The translations under genes and the position numbers were made by a program. From Hirudinaria manillensis (lineage: Eukaryota > Annelida > Clitellata > Hirudinida > Hirudinidae): DNA of 64,000 nucleotides. The notes under the pieces are model-generated. The model was not told the DNA's origin and searched no databases. It saw nothing but the letters and a program-made list of their open reading frames with translations. The stretch covers positions 3,968,035 through 4,032,034 of the forward strand of contig CM067533.1 in NCBI GenBank assembly GCA_034509925.1, given 5' to 3'. This document shows positions 24,288 through 35,995 of the stretch, piece after piece (the first letter of the stretch is position 1; each line of letters opens with the position of its first letter).

Positions 24288-24723
24288 ATGTTCCACACCC
24301 CTATTTTTCTTTTAGTACATAAATTGAAATAGCAAAACAAGTTGTTACGAGGACAACACGCACCAGAGCTAGGAATTCATTTGTAACTCCAAATTAGCAT
24401 ACGAAATTGTTAATTGTAAAGTAATTGGCATTTTTGGGTCAGCATGTTAGCAAAGACTTAAGGCTGATCCATAAGCCATTTAATAATCCGTCTGCTGTGC
24501 TCATTGTTTGTCTTTGTTCTTCTGATTAATAAATCTACTCAAAATCTAAATAAAAATTATTAATTGAAAGGATTCTTAGGTCTTTTCCCAATGTGATTGT
24601 AATTCTACTATTTCATGTATTATGGGATCCCCATTGGAACATTGGATTGTCACAAAATTCAAACGTGTCAAAGAGCATTAAAACATAAATATTTCCAAAC
24701 AAAGAAAATAACAAATACAAAAA

Positions 24724-27551
24724 TTATTCCAGGTCCAAAGAAAAAATATGAGAGTTTTCAAAGTCTGGAAGGTTAACATTCCGCGTCTTTGGCTTATCCT
24801 TCCAACTCAAAATTGTATCCACTTTTTCCGAAGGACCCTTTGATATTGTCCCAGAATGATTATTTGGCTCCTTTTCACATTCTTTCATACTTAATCTTGG
24901 TTGTGAACTGGGATCTTCAATTCCTGAATCAGTACCATTGCAATGAAGTGAGGTGTTCTCTTTCACTACAAAAATTAATTTAATTTTCTTTCACTACAAA
25001 GACTAATTTAAACGATTATTGACAATATAAATCTCTCTGAACATCTGCAGCTTTTATGTTTAAAATATGTATAATGTATAAAATAAAGACATGTTCCCCA
25101 AAAGCCAAGCACAAAAGTTGAAAAACAAGTCCATTTACATAATACTATATGACAAAGATGCTTTATTTTAGCTGTTGGTACAGTATTCCTCTGCAAAGGC
25201 ATTTGGCAGTGCAAGATGGATTTTGAGCAAAATTATTATGTTGTTATGACTCACCAATACCACTACATGCAAGAATGTATTTATCTAAGGAAATTTGCAC
25301 ATCTCAATTCAATTCATCAATTTTCAATAATAAAGATCTTAAATAATCAACATAATTTAATTCTTTTATGAGGAAATTAAAAAACCTTAGTCATATAATT
25401 TTCATCATTACCTGTTCTGTCGAATCTCTATAGAGTTCACTTATGTGTTCTCAACAAAGACGATAAGAATAAGATTTGGCAACAAAGTGACCCTATTATA
25501 AAGTTTATGTGCAAAACTTACTTAGTTTTCCTTGCAGACTGTCATGTCCATCATCAGGGCAACTTTCACACGAAAATGATCCACTGCTTCTTCTCCTTTG
25601 TCTCAATTTTTCATGTCTTTGTTCCTTTCTCTTGAATTTCTTCCTTTTATTTTTTAGAGTGGCATGCAAAGTACTGACACTTTGATTGATCTGATAGACA
25701 GTTTGATCAACATGGTCATTGAATGATACAGATTTCTTTGATCCAAATGATGACGGAAGAGAACAGCATGCACTGTTACTGTCTTCACCATATTCCACGT
25801 CACCTTCCTCGCCACTGCTGTTGTCGCACGGCACATTAAAATGATCCTCACTAGAGACAGAGGCACTCCTTTGCTTGAGAATGCTATGCAACTTAGGATA
25901 CTCTCTCTCATGAACAACTACAATTTCTTCATGAGATTCAGTTTCTCCATCCTCACATGATTCCTCACCCTCACACTGTAATAAAAAGAAAGTATGTTAC
26001 AAAGCATTGAGCCCAACAGAATTATTTTATGATTCAAACAACCAGGCATCAATCGGATGAATAACATCGCAACTTATTTCTTAATTATGTCTTAATTTTG
26101 AGTATTGAAATAAATTTAAAAAATAAAATATCAAAAACCATTTTGCCTCTTTATTGATAATATACCCCTAATAATACTATAGAATAATTGATCTCAATTT
26201 CATGCAATTCAATATTTAGTAATTCATTTAAAAAATGCAACCTCAGATTCTGCTTCTTTAATTTGTGATTCATTCCATAAATCACACAGAATATAATCTT
26301 CTTCCTTAAATTAGAAACAACATATATTTAGACAAATCCAAATGAATGCACACAACGACTCACTTCATTCAAATTTGATGACACTTTTTCTTCATTGATC
26401 ATAGACTTCAATTCACTTTCCAAAGAAAAGTCGTGCATCTCAGGCACAGGACATTCGTTTGGCAAAACCTCTAGCACGATAGTTAACTTATGTTTTGTTT
26501 TATCAAACTTGGCATTACTGGCATTCTCATCAACTGAATAAGGTAATGAAAGTTCCAAATGGTACTTTGCAGGCTTATGTGATATCAATTTTATAGATTT
26601 CTCAAAAACATCCAAATTTATTGAAGATGCTGAACTCAGGAGAGGTAGAATTACTTCAATTACCAATCTTTGGGGTCTTGTATTTGGGGATAAATTTGGA
26701 ACTGTGAAGTAATTTTGTAAATCAACATCTGACTGGTGCTTCAATTCATACTTTGGTGTGGTATATTCACTAGAATCATCAGCCACATCTGACTGCTCTT
26801 TTCTCAAAGATGCATCAGAAACAGATTTTGCAATATTTTCTTTAGTAAGTCTTTCTGCTTTCTCTGTGCTAGATTCATCATCATAGGGATAGGGAAATTT
26901 AGACATCAGATCATTCTGTTCAGGATGATTCACTTCAGTATCTTGGATTCTACTCCTAATAACTGAACAAGTTATTGACCCCTTGTATTTCATTTTTATT
27001 TGTTTGCAATTTTTTTGATCCAGAACCACATTAAACATTTTCTGTAAACCATCAATTGCAAGGTTATTGACCATACATCTAAATCGTGGATTTGTTTCTG
27101 CCATTCTGTAAGTGGAGGGATGAATAACAAAATCATAAACCATACATCTTTTTTTATCCTTGGCAAAATCTTCCCGTGGCTGAGAGAAAAGATGAGGAAT
27201 AGACCATGAAAGCCCTTTATTCCCAGCTGAATCGATCTTTTTCTCAGAAGTTGGAGAACCTACGAGTTCGCTCGCACAAACGTTAATAAATGCCTTTGAG
27301 GCACCATTCACAGTTGTTTTAAGAACATAACCGGGCTCAGGACGGACAAATTTTACTTCCATTCCCCTCTCTTTTTCAAGTTGACGTATCTCTTCCTCAT
27401 ATAAAGCTCTGTTCTCCGGATTAGATATTTCTTCTGCATATTCGGTGAAAAGCTTTCGAAATTCCTCTTTCTTGAATGCATCAGAAAGCCGTTTCACCTC
27501 ATCTGACGTCAAATTCATTTCATCAAGTCTATCTTTTAAGGATGATGACAT
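24724..27551 (-). CDS. DNAAF2: Kintoun, dynein axonemal assembly factor 2
   Basis: Cytoplasmic co-chaperone that helps preassemble axonemal dynein arms for cilia and flagella. Four exons on the minus strand in phase: 27551-26364, 26304-26242, 25975-25522, 24965-24724, about 648 residues. The N-terminus (LTSDEVKRLSDAFKKEEFRK, then EISNPENRALYEEEI) and KFVRPEPGYVLKTT are Kintoun-specific. The PIH1 domain follows with INVCASELVGSP and CMVYDFVIHPSTY. A CS-like domain has YHLELSLPYSVDENA and KLTIVLEVLP (about 320-380). The C-terminal part keeps HSILKQRSASVSSED and the GSKKSVSFNDHVDQTVYQ motif. The large first exon and small second exon are normal. Implies that the organism builds motile axonemes. 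Its stop is 461 bp from the PAK stop. Confidence 0.96.
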
Positions 27552-29244
27552 GTTACAAAACTTGATAACTTGACCGATAAAACGCGCTTCTCTAAATTAC
27601 CGAGCAGTACTACTTCCCAGTTAGGATCAAATATAAGTGCAAAATACCACTAAGAATCTATCCTTAAGCAAGAAACCACAGAAACAAAACTCAACGATGC
27701 AACCAAAATAAACTTCTCTAAGCGCGTTTTCACCTTGGAGAAGAAAAACTTCCCCCATCAACCAATCAAAGCCAGTTGTCAGTCAAACATTTTCGTGGCA
27801 AAAATGATGAGATCTTTCGAAAATGTGAAACAACTTAGAAACAATGCAATATATTTCTATAAAATTGATAATTTTACAACTATTTTAAAACTTGTTATTT
27901 GATTTTTAGTTGAAATTTAGCTGAACCCATAACTATAGTTATCTAGTTTACAGAGTAAATACTCTAGAATATTCTAGATCATTGAGATAAGAACGTGGTA
28001 ATTCCGTTGCCGATGTTTGGCTTTCTTTTTTCTGGAGGTTGAGATGAAATTGACGTGGTCCACTTTCCAGGCCAACACCAGGACAGCCCATCGCAAATAA
28101 CGTCCGACGGAATCAACCTGTGCACCCGCGCTGATTGTCGAGCTGAAACATCAAGGGTCAACAAGATAACTGCCAAATCCCGGCGCAACTGATCACGACT
28201 CATGAAATAAAAAAAAATTGCGGTGTTCCTGACGAGGAAAACTGTTGATTTTATTTGAGGATCTCTACCTAGAAGTTTAGATCATAAATACAATTATATA
28301 CGTTATGACGGGAGCCGTGCGAAATACTGAAGAAATATGAAAAATTTGAAGAAAATAAAAGACGTTAAAGCTGTTATCAACTGTATCAATGATTGTAAAC
28401 TGTAATTAGTGATTTAACTGGGTTTTTTTTCACAACGAAAATGAGCGATTTTTATATTCCCTGAACCTGTGCCCATTCACTGGTAAAACAGTTTGACTAA
28501 ATCTCGGTTGACGCTCAGTAACAACAAATGTGTTGCGGTACACTTGTACTCTCTCCTCCTGGCTGTAAGTGGAAGTTTTTTAACCTTGGGCATCCGTAAA
28601 AAGGAGTTAACCACATATGCATAAAGAAGTGATGATCAACAAATTGTAAATCATATAAAAGAGGAAATTGATGTTACTAAAAATTAGTTAAAAGTCCAAG
28701 GGCCAAGCAGAGGCGTGTCGGTAAAAGAAAAAGTGAAAAAACCCAAAATTTGTAGTTTCACATGACCAAAGAAAATAAATTAAGCAATAAACGAGTAATA
28801 TAATTAAAAGCATGCACATGAACTCCAAAAACATTAACTTTATGAATCATTTCTATAATACTTGTAAATCACCCTTCAAGTCACTTCAGGTTACTTATTT
28901 AAGTGTAATCGTTGCTATTTTGTAATATTTTAAGTTTAACCCCCCCCCCCTCAATTTGCCCCTCAGATGATTTTTGCTGTGAATATCATGAAATAGGTCA
29001 CCTACCATAAGAGTAAAATTTGCTGTCCGGCTTCGACAAATTTTAGTCTTGGCGGAGCTTACGGTGTAATGGTTCTTCATTATTATTTAATCTTCGTTAC
29101 TTTAATAAATCACTCTAAATTAATAAGTGATTTTATTTTTGTTTTTGAAATAATTTTAAGCTCGAATACTTTAAAGCAACCAACCTGTGTTTTTTCATTT
29201 TTTCCAAGTAAACAACATCAACATTATGTTTAGATGTCGGCGGG
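27552..29244. other. Divergent promoter region between DNAAF2 and SHKBP1
   Basis: About 1.7 kb between two start codons that point away from each other. It holds a perfect 16-bp palindrome at 27963-27978, a minus-strand frame at 28203-27979 with no family match, and a run of ten or so C at about 28940. No other gene is seen. Confidence 0.5.
27963..27978. promoter_or_regulatory. Heat-shock-element-like palindrome
   Basis: TCTAGAATATTCTAGA is a perfect inverted repeat containing AGAA-nn-TTCT, the core inverted unit of a heat-shock element. It is about 410 bp upstream of the DNAAF2 start. A functional site usually has three units and only two are clear, so this may be chance in AT-rich DNA. Confidence 0.3.
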
Positions 29245-32200
29245 ATGGCAGCAGTACCTTTTTCTGAGATAATTTGTTTAAATGTTGGAGGAACAAGGTT
29301 ATTGTTTATTGCTTGAAGCTTTTATATTTGAATTTAATTGGCGATATTAACTATTGCATAAATAATCTTCAGATAATTATATCAGCGGTAATTTTTCCAC
29401 AAGCTTTGGTCTTACTGATGTAAGCAAAACATACTTCCAGTGACTGAATGCGTCTTTATAAAGTTCTTTTTTTTAAATTCGTTGTCCTGGTACTCAAGCT
29501 TAACAATTGTAAGAATTAAAAATTTGCCAATCAGGGATATTTTCAAACTGGACATGAGTTTTTCATTTATATATCACCAGGATCACTTCAACCAAATATG
29601 CTTGCAGAACTCTCAAATCTTTTGTTTCCAAAAAAAAATGCTTCAAACATGCTTAATGAACTAAAATCACTTGTAGTTTTGGTAATAGGTACTGTTATGA
29701 TACTGCTTTGTGAACATTATTACTATTTCTTCTTTTACATTTTCCACCATTTACAAAAAGTCACCATGTATGGATTAAACCTGTACCTGAGTTTAATATC
29801 TAACATTCAGAATGTTTGGACAACATTCTAGGCATTATATCAGGTATTATATCTAAAGAAGTGTGCAGTTTGGAGCTGCCAGTTTCAATATTTTTTAAAA
29901 GTGGAAATGCAGTAACAGCTTGTTGGATCATATGTAGAATGTGAATATTGTTTCAAAATGACTGTTAACCATGTTATTTGTTAAAATGTTCTGTTATTTA
30001 AGTTTTGTTAAAAAGTATTATTTTTCATGGAAAAGCATGTTTAATCTTTCATTTTGGTTTGCTTTGACTCCTTTGTCTTTTAAGGTGGTTTCATTATCAG
30101 TAATTTAATAGCTGATGGAAATAGATTTGCAGAAAAAACATTGGCTTTCATTGGAAAAAAGTGTTTGCAATTTTGAATCAGTCAACAAATGAAATAGCAT
30201 TAAGTTTTCAATTTTGAATGATGAAAGTGGTGATGTTCCCTTAGAAGCTGTAGCAGAATGGAAAGGTAGGCTTTCATATCTTTCCAAGGACTGTTCCATG
30301 GAAGATATTTTCATCTGTGACAAGACTCTCTCCTGGTCCTTAATTCTTCTTGGTCCTAAATTGCTGATATCTAAGTCCCTCAGAAGCAAAGTTGATGACA
30401 GGCAAGGCATCAAGAAGGTAAATGACATAATCACAATTTTATTGGCAGCAATTATGAATGGAGAGAGCTACTGGAGATTGGAAAGTCTAGAAATCAAGAT
30501 GTTTCAAAAACTTTAAACTGAGTAACATCGTGTTTTTAAACCACCAACAATTCAGAATTGCTTTGGAAATTATGATTTTGGAGAAGTTGATGATGGCATT
30601 TCAAAGATTGAAATTGAGGGGGAGGCACAATATGACTTTTCAGGAGTTTATTTTATTGATGAAGGATGTGAAACATCATGTAATAATAGTGATATTGATT
30701 CTGAAAATGAAGAATTCCCCAACGAACCTGATCATCCAGACCTGACAACCTAAAGAAGCTTGGAACATGACCCATCAGTTACCCACCAATTTATGCTCAT
30801 TGAAGTTCTTCATTGGATGATATTGCGATGATTTATTCAAAATTCAGTATAAGATCTGAAAGGCAAGATTGAAAGATACAGAAAAGGCTAAACATGCTTC
30901 AGTCTTGACTTTTTTAATGAAATGTAATTTTGGTATTTTTCTTAATATTCTTTTCATAAAATATGTTTGTTTTTCCTCTTTATAATGATTTTTGAGATTT
31001 TTAATTATTTTAGTTTAACATAGGTATCTGATAAAAAGGGCAACCTCTCCATAGGGGAGAAAAATCTAGCTGTCCTGTAGGCAGGCTTTACCTTACATTT
31101 ATTAGATAAATGTTAAGTTAGAGAATTACAACAAATCATTCTTTTATGACACAAACGACACACTTTATTCTTGTGATACGCTTCTAGTCATTTGTACCAG
31201 TTGAGAAAACATTTTTTTTTATTGGAGAGTTAGTATGTATCACTTTGTCCTATAAAGTTGAAATGGTCACAACACATTCTGTTGCATTTGCATCAAGTGA
31301 ATGCTTCTTGTTGGCTTAGGTTGAGCCTAATGCGATTGATGGGCATCAGTATTGTATGTGCTGCATATCTCTGTTGGTATACACAGATGTACTTTAAATT
31401 TGTATGCTGCCTTTCCTTTTCTGTTATTCATGTTGATTTGTGCAATATACAAACTAATATCTGAAGAAAGTATTTAAAAAAAAATGGATTTGCAGAGCTA
31501 TATTGCATAACAAAGATTATTATCCTATTAAATAATTATTTTTCAACATTATATGAATTATTTTAATTTTTTGGAACATATTTGTGAAGCCATTTTAAAA
31601 CAATATTACAATAAAAATGTAATTTTTTAAAAATATTTATTTGGTGCTAACATTAAACTTAATGTTTTAGATTCAGTACATCATATCAAACTCTGACTTG
31701 GATTCCTGATTCATTTTTTACAAGGTTTGAAGCACATTTAGATGCCAGTAATTTCAGATGCATCTTAATTGCAGCTTAATCAGATGCAATTAATCTTTAT
31801 TGTTTGTTCATTTTTGTTCATTTATTACCTTCAAAGCCTGCTGAGTGGAAGAATACCATCCCTAAAAGATTCTAGTGGTGATGTTAGTCCCTTTTAAATA
31901 AATGACCTTATTTTGAAAAATTGGTTAATTCCATGATTATTAAACAAAGCACTATATTTGTTTTGTTGAGTTATCTGAATGTGTTGAAAAATTATTTAAA
32001 TATTTTAAAGATCTTTATTGATAGAGATCCTGTCTTGTTTGGTCACATTTTAAATTACTTGAGAAATAGAGAATTCAACTTCAGGTTTTTTAGTCTATTT
32101 TTTTTTCCATTTTGAAAAGATTTTAATTCCTATTAAATTGTTAGTACTTCTGATCTGAGAGGCCTAAGGCATGAAGCAGAATTTTATGGCTTGACACCAC

Positions 32201-35200
32201 TTGGTTAGAGATAAAGTCACTTGTTGAGCTTACAGATAAAGCTAAATCATTACACTTTCAATTCATTTTCTAAGTGAGAAGATTGTTAGTATGTGATGAA
32301 TTGCAACAGAAAAGTTGTGGTGGAATATTGTTCCATGGTGTCATTCATCCACAGTGTAAGATTTTCAATTATTGCTTTCATTTAAGGATCATCCATAAAG
32401 TATGTTTGCTCATAGGGGGTCTGTTCTTCTAGAAAGAAAGCTTATAAGAAGATGCATAAACTTTCAAGCAATTAAAAACAGGAGATACAAATTAAATACA
32501 TATTTGAAAATAGTTATGTTTCTTTTTAGTTTGTTTTTGAAATAAGGGTCTTTTCTTAGTTATTTACTATCTCATTTGTCAAAGGTAAAGCAGGAGTCTC
32601 CAACACATGACCTGTGGGCCAAAATTGTCCTGCAAGAACTTTTTGTGTGGCCCACCAGATCATTTCCTGGCTTACTTAGGCAAATAATAATTTTTTTTCT
32701 CAAGTTTATTCATTGCATTATTGCTAGGTGAACAGATTTAAATAGATTTGTTATAATATCTATATTTTTTGATTAAATAGTTTATCAAAACTACATGCTA
32801 CCCAATTCCTTTTAGACAAAAAACTTGGCTCATTCTAACCTCCGGTTAGAGCACATTGAACTGCAATGTGATGATTATAAAAAAAGTATTTTTATGAATT
32901 ATGTGTGGATTTTAAATTTTTTTTATTTGTGATAATTTGTGGCTAATGAACATCTCAAGACTTTTGAATGAGGGCATGGTGCTTTAAAGATTGGGGACAC
33001 ATTAATTAAAGGAAACATATTGGGGAAAATTGTGAATTTTTGCGGGAAGGATGGGTTAAACTATACATGGACAAGGGAGAGGGTAGGGAACAGAAGTTAA
33101 AAATGAGCAAATTTTTGTGGATGTTCTTTATGGATGATATCTTAGCACCTTTCTCAAGAGGTTGTTTACCTTCTAGTTATTTCTCTGGATGATACACATA
33201 TTGATTCAAACCATGTGGTGCTTCAGAATGCAAGGTTAAATATAGCCAAATCAAATAATTGAAAAGATAACAAGAACACTATTTTCTTTTTACAGAAGTC
33301 GTTTGGATCATGTACCAATAGAACCACGAGGTGCAACTAATTCTACAGATTTGGGAATAGCTAATACTAGTTTGTAAATTCTCTGTATATGTGCCTTACA
33401 GAATTTTTGAATTTTGATTGTGCATATATTATTCTTAACTGTTTTTGCTGCATAATGAGATTTACATTAAATTTCAAAAAAGGTTTTTTGGAGCATCATC
33501 CCTTGAGAGTTACAATTCTTAAAGGTCATTGCAATTGGCTGGCTGTTTCATATCCTCATTTTATTTGTCTGTATAGGTTGGTTTTTTTTATTATCACCTC
33601 ACAATTAAATAAACTTTAGCTTAGGTATAAATCTTTCTCAATTAATGTTAGTCTAATATTTTAACAATGATGCCCAAGATGTGATAATGCAAAATGCGAT
33701 TAAGACACAAGTTTCTGCTTCTCTTGGGTGAAAACAAGGATTCTAGGAGTTCACATTGGTTCCTCTAGTTCTATTTATGTCATGAAAATTCCCAGTACTT
33801 GTGGGCCAAGTCAACGCTTGAATTTCGTTTTGTTTGTTCTTCTGAACACTTTGTTATTATCATTTCTATTTATTACATTTTCTGAATGATTCTTGGCCTT
33901 TAGGTTGTGGTTTGTTTGTGAGTTTTGAGATGAAATGTACATAAATAGTAAGAAAATGAAATTTATTTATAAGATTGAAAGAATCTCTTGGATGGAAAGT
34001 GAGTTGGGTTAGTCCCAGGATTGGTGCTGTTGTTGAGCGAGTGGCTCTCAATGCCAAGCACCTCATGCAAGATGGGTGTTGCAGAATGATTGCTGCAAGC
34101 TTTGGTTCAAGCATCCAGCTGTGGCAAGTGTTTGACAATCGGCAAAATTCAAGAGAAATCGGTCAAGATTATGCGTGGAAATACTTGATTCCCTAGATGT
34201 TAACTGAATATGTTTTTGTCACAGGTGTGTTTAATATAGCCGTTCCAGTTAGCTCATTGTTTTTTATTGGGTCTCATTTGGTTGCTCTGAGCAATACTGG
34301 CAAGTTTGGTGTCTGGCATGCAACTACACAGAATTGGCAGGTTGTGAAGATAATTTTTTTTGGGGGGAAATAAGTGACTGAATTGAGTATAACCTTAGGT
34401 TCAAGATATAGTTCCAATCACAAGCTATGATACCACTGGTTCTCTTCTCCTTTTGGGGTGTGACAACGGATGCATCTTTGTTATTGGTTTGTTATTGATT
34501 TATTAAATCAAAATGTCAGAATGAATGGGGTAATAATATAATATTTATCTAAAGATATGCAGAAATTCCCATTGAGGATGAAGGATAATGATCTTTTGGT
34601 TACTGAGTTATACAGAGATCCAGCTGGGGATAAAATCACATCTTTGAGCGTTTACTTAACACCCAAGACAAGTTATTGAAGATAATGTTGGTTGATTTCA
34701 TTCAGTAATTAACCGGCAATTATTAATGAACAGATCAGTTCCTTGGGTTTGGTGGAAATTGGATGGAAATAGCTTATGGTACCAATTCAGGCACTGTTCG
34801 TGTCATTGTTCAGCATCCCGAGACACTAGGTCAAGGACCTCAGCTGTTTCAGACATTCACAGTCCACTGCAGTGCTGTAACAAAAGTTATGATTTCTGAG
34901 AAACATCTTGTCTCAGGTTTTTAATTATAATTTCTTTAACAGTGTTAAACTTCACTTGTCCATCATGGTATGCCATGATGTGAATTGACCGAGGCTTTAT
35001 CTTGTGTACAAGAAATTTTGTAAGCTTTACTTTTTAACTCAGTGTGTTCTGAATTTAATCATGTGAGAACTTGGAGCGTAACAAGATTCAGAGGTATGAT
35101 AAACACACAGCCAGGTTCCATGCCACTTGCTTCCTTCAACATTTTCAGTATTGAAGAGCCTTCACCTCCACTCTTTTACTCAAGTGCAAATGATTTTGGT

Positions 35201-35948
35201 AGTGCCTGATATGTTGATCACATTGACAAAAGTATGTTTACATATAAAATTACTCTTTAGGACCATTTGGTGAAAAGGATGACTGTCAAGTTTTCATACA
35301 AAAAGTTGTCCCAGAAAGTGATCAATTATTTGTTCGTTTATCATCATCAGGCAAACGGTTATTTCAGTTGCTTAGTCCAAAAGTGAAGCATTCATTACCT
35401 ATATCACCTATATTCTAAATGTAGAGTTTGTTTGATAAAATCTGTGGATGGTTCAGTGATTTCTTGCTTCACTGCTCATGAGTGCGAAGGATCAAACAGA
35501 ATGGGATCCAGACCGAGAAGATATATATTTACAGGACATGTTAATGGGACTGTTCAGGTAAAAGTAACTCAAAGTTTGATACATGGCACCTGCAATATTT
35601 TCTGTTTAAAATTGCTGTTTAATTTTTAGATATGGGATCTTTCCACTGCTTTTGAGCTTCCTTCAAAAGGATTAGGTAAATCATTACCTTAGGACATTTA
35701 GCCTTGGGGGATTTCTCTTATTTATGTGTTATTATTTATGTGCAGAAGCTCAGGATCTTACTGCAGGCTTATCAAGCAAAGAATTAATGGAACTTATCGA
35801 ACATAGTGATCTCACAAATTCTCGCTCCACCACTCCAGCTCCAACACCACTAGTGAATTCCTTGAGTAACTTGCACTTATCGAGCATTAGATGCAACAAT
35901 TCAGCCTCATCCATCCAATTAGCTGGACATGATCACCAAAACAACTGA
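29245..35948 (+). CDS. BTB-WD repeat protein of the KCTD3/SHKBP1 family
   Basis: Eighteen exons, all in phase: 29245-29297, 31671-31724, 31837-31882, 32011-32084, 32145-32203, 32275-32353, 33296-33369, 33483-33576, 33974-34161, 34225-34340, 34399-34486, 34555-34671, 34734-34916, 35043-35198, 35261-35357, 35425-35557, 35630-35675, 35746-35948; 619 residues. The T1/BTB domain (about 10-105) has [32 protein letters not shown] and [20 protein letters not shown]. The rest is WD-like: [68 protein letters not shown] and [17 protein letters not shown]. Vertebrate relatives bind HCN channels (KCTD3) or the CIN85 adaptor (SHKBP1); which role applies is unknown. The proline-rich tail is shorter than in vertebrates. 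An insect counterpart exists as a single family member. Confidence 0.95.
30190..30765 (+). pseudogene. Tigger-like transposase fragment (DDE half) in an intron
   Basis: Lies in the long first intron of the BTB-WD gene, same orientation. A frame reads [32 protein letters not shown] (Tigger proteins have EDIFNCDETG), then [19 protein letters not shown], the core of a DDE_1 domain. A C-terminal acidic part at about 30555-30750 reads [13 protein letters not shown] and then [15 protein letters not shown]. The catalytic Glu after the first Asp is replaced (CDK for CDE), and frames are broken. Confidence 0.7.
32385..33142. repeat. MITE-like element with nested hAT debris, in an intron
   Basis: The left end AGGATCATCCATAAAGTATG and the right end TTCTTTATGGATGATATCT are inverted copies of the same end seen in the FPGS-intron MITE (1507). 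About 750 bp, in the intron between the exons at 32353 and 33296. The extra length is explained by a hAT-like fragment inside (32587-32890). Confidence 0.5.
32587..32890 (+). mobile_element. hAT-like transposon fragment
   Basis: Begins CAGGAGTCTCCAACACATGA with GGCC-rich subterminal sequence, like the CAGGGGTNNNCAACC ends of hAT elements. At about 32820-32888 a frame reads [16 protein letters not shown], resembling the E(L)IELQCD segment near the C-terminus of ZBED/GTF2I-type hAT transposases. The rest of the transposase is missing. Confidence 0.5.
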
Positions 35949-35949
35949 T

Positions 35950-35955
35950 TTTAAT
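35950..35955 (-). terminator. Probable poly(A) signal of the LRRK gene
   Basis: ATTAAA on the minus strand, 41 nt past the LRRK stop, directly adjoining the opposing SHKBP1 stop codon. It is a variant rather than the canonical hexamer. No exact AATAAA was noticed on the minus strand in the next 200 bp. Confidence 0.4.
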
Positions 35956-35970
35956 TCATGTTATATCAAA

Positions 35971-35976
35971 AATAAA
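35971..35976 (+). terminator. Poly(A) signal of the BTB-WD gene
   Basis: Canonical AATAAA 22 nt after the TGA at 35946-35948. Cleavage 10-30 nt further would fall at or beyond the LRRK stop codon (35996-35998), so the two mature mRNAs should be complementary at their 3' ends. Confidence 0.65.
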
Positions 35977-35995
35977 AATAGGAGTCATACAAATC

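Noticed and set aside
27979-28203. Minus-strand open frame upstream of DNAAF2
   Set aside because: No recognisable domain; the low length and lack of splice or UTR context make chance likely.
28935-28950. Poly-C run
   Set aside because: A simple homopolymer with no associated feature.
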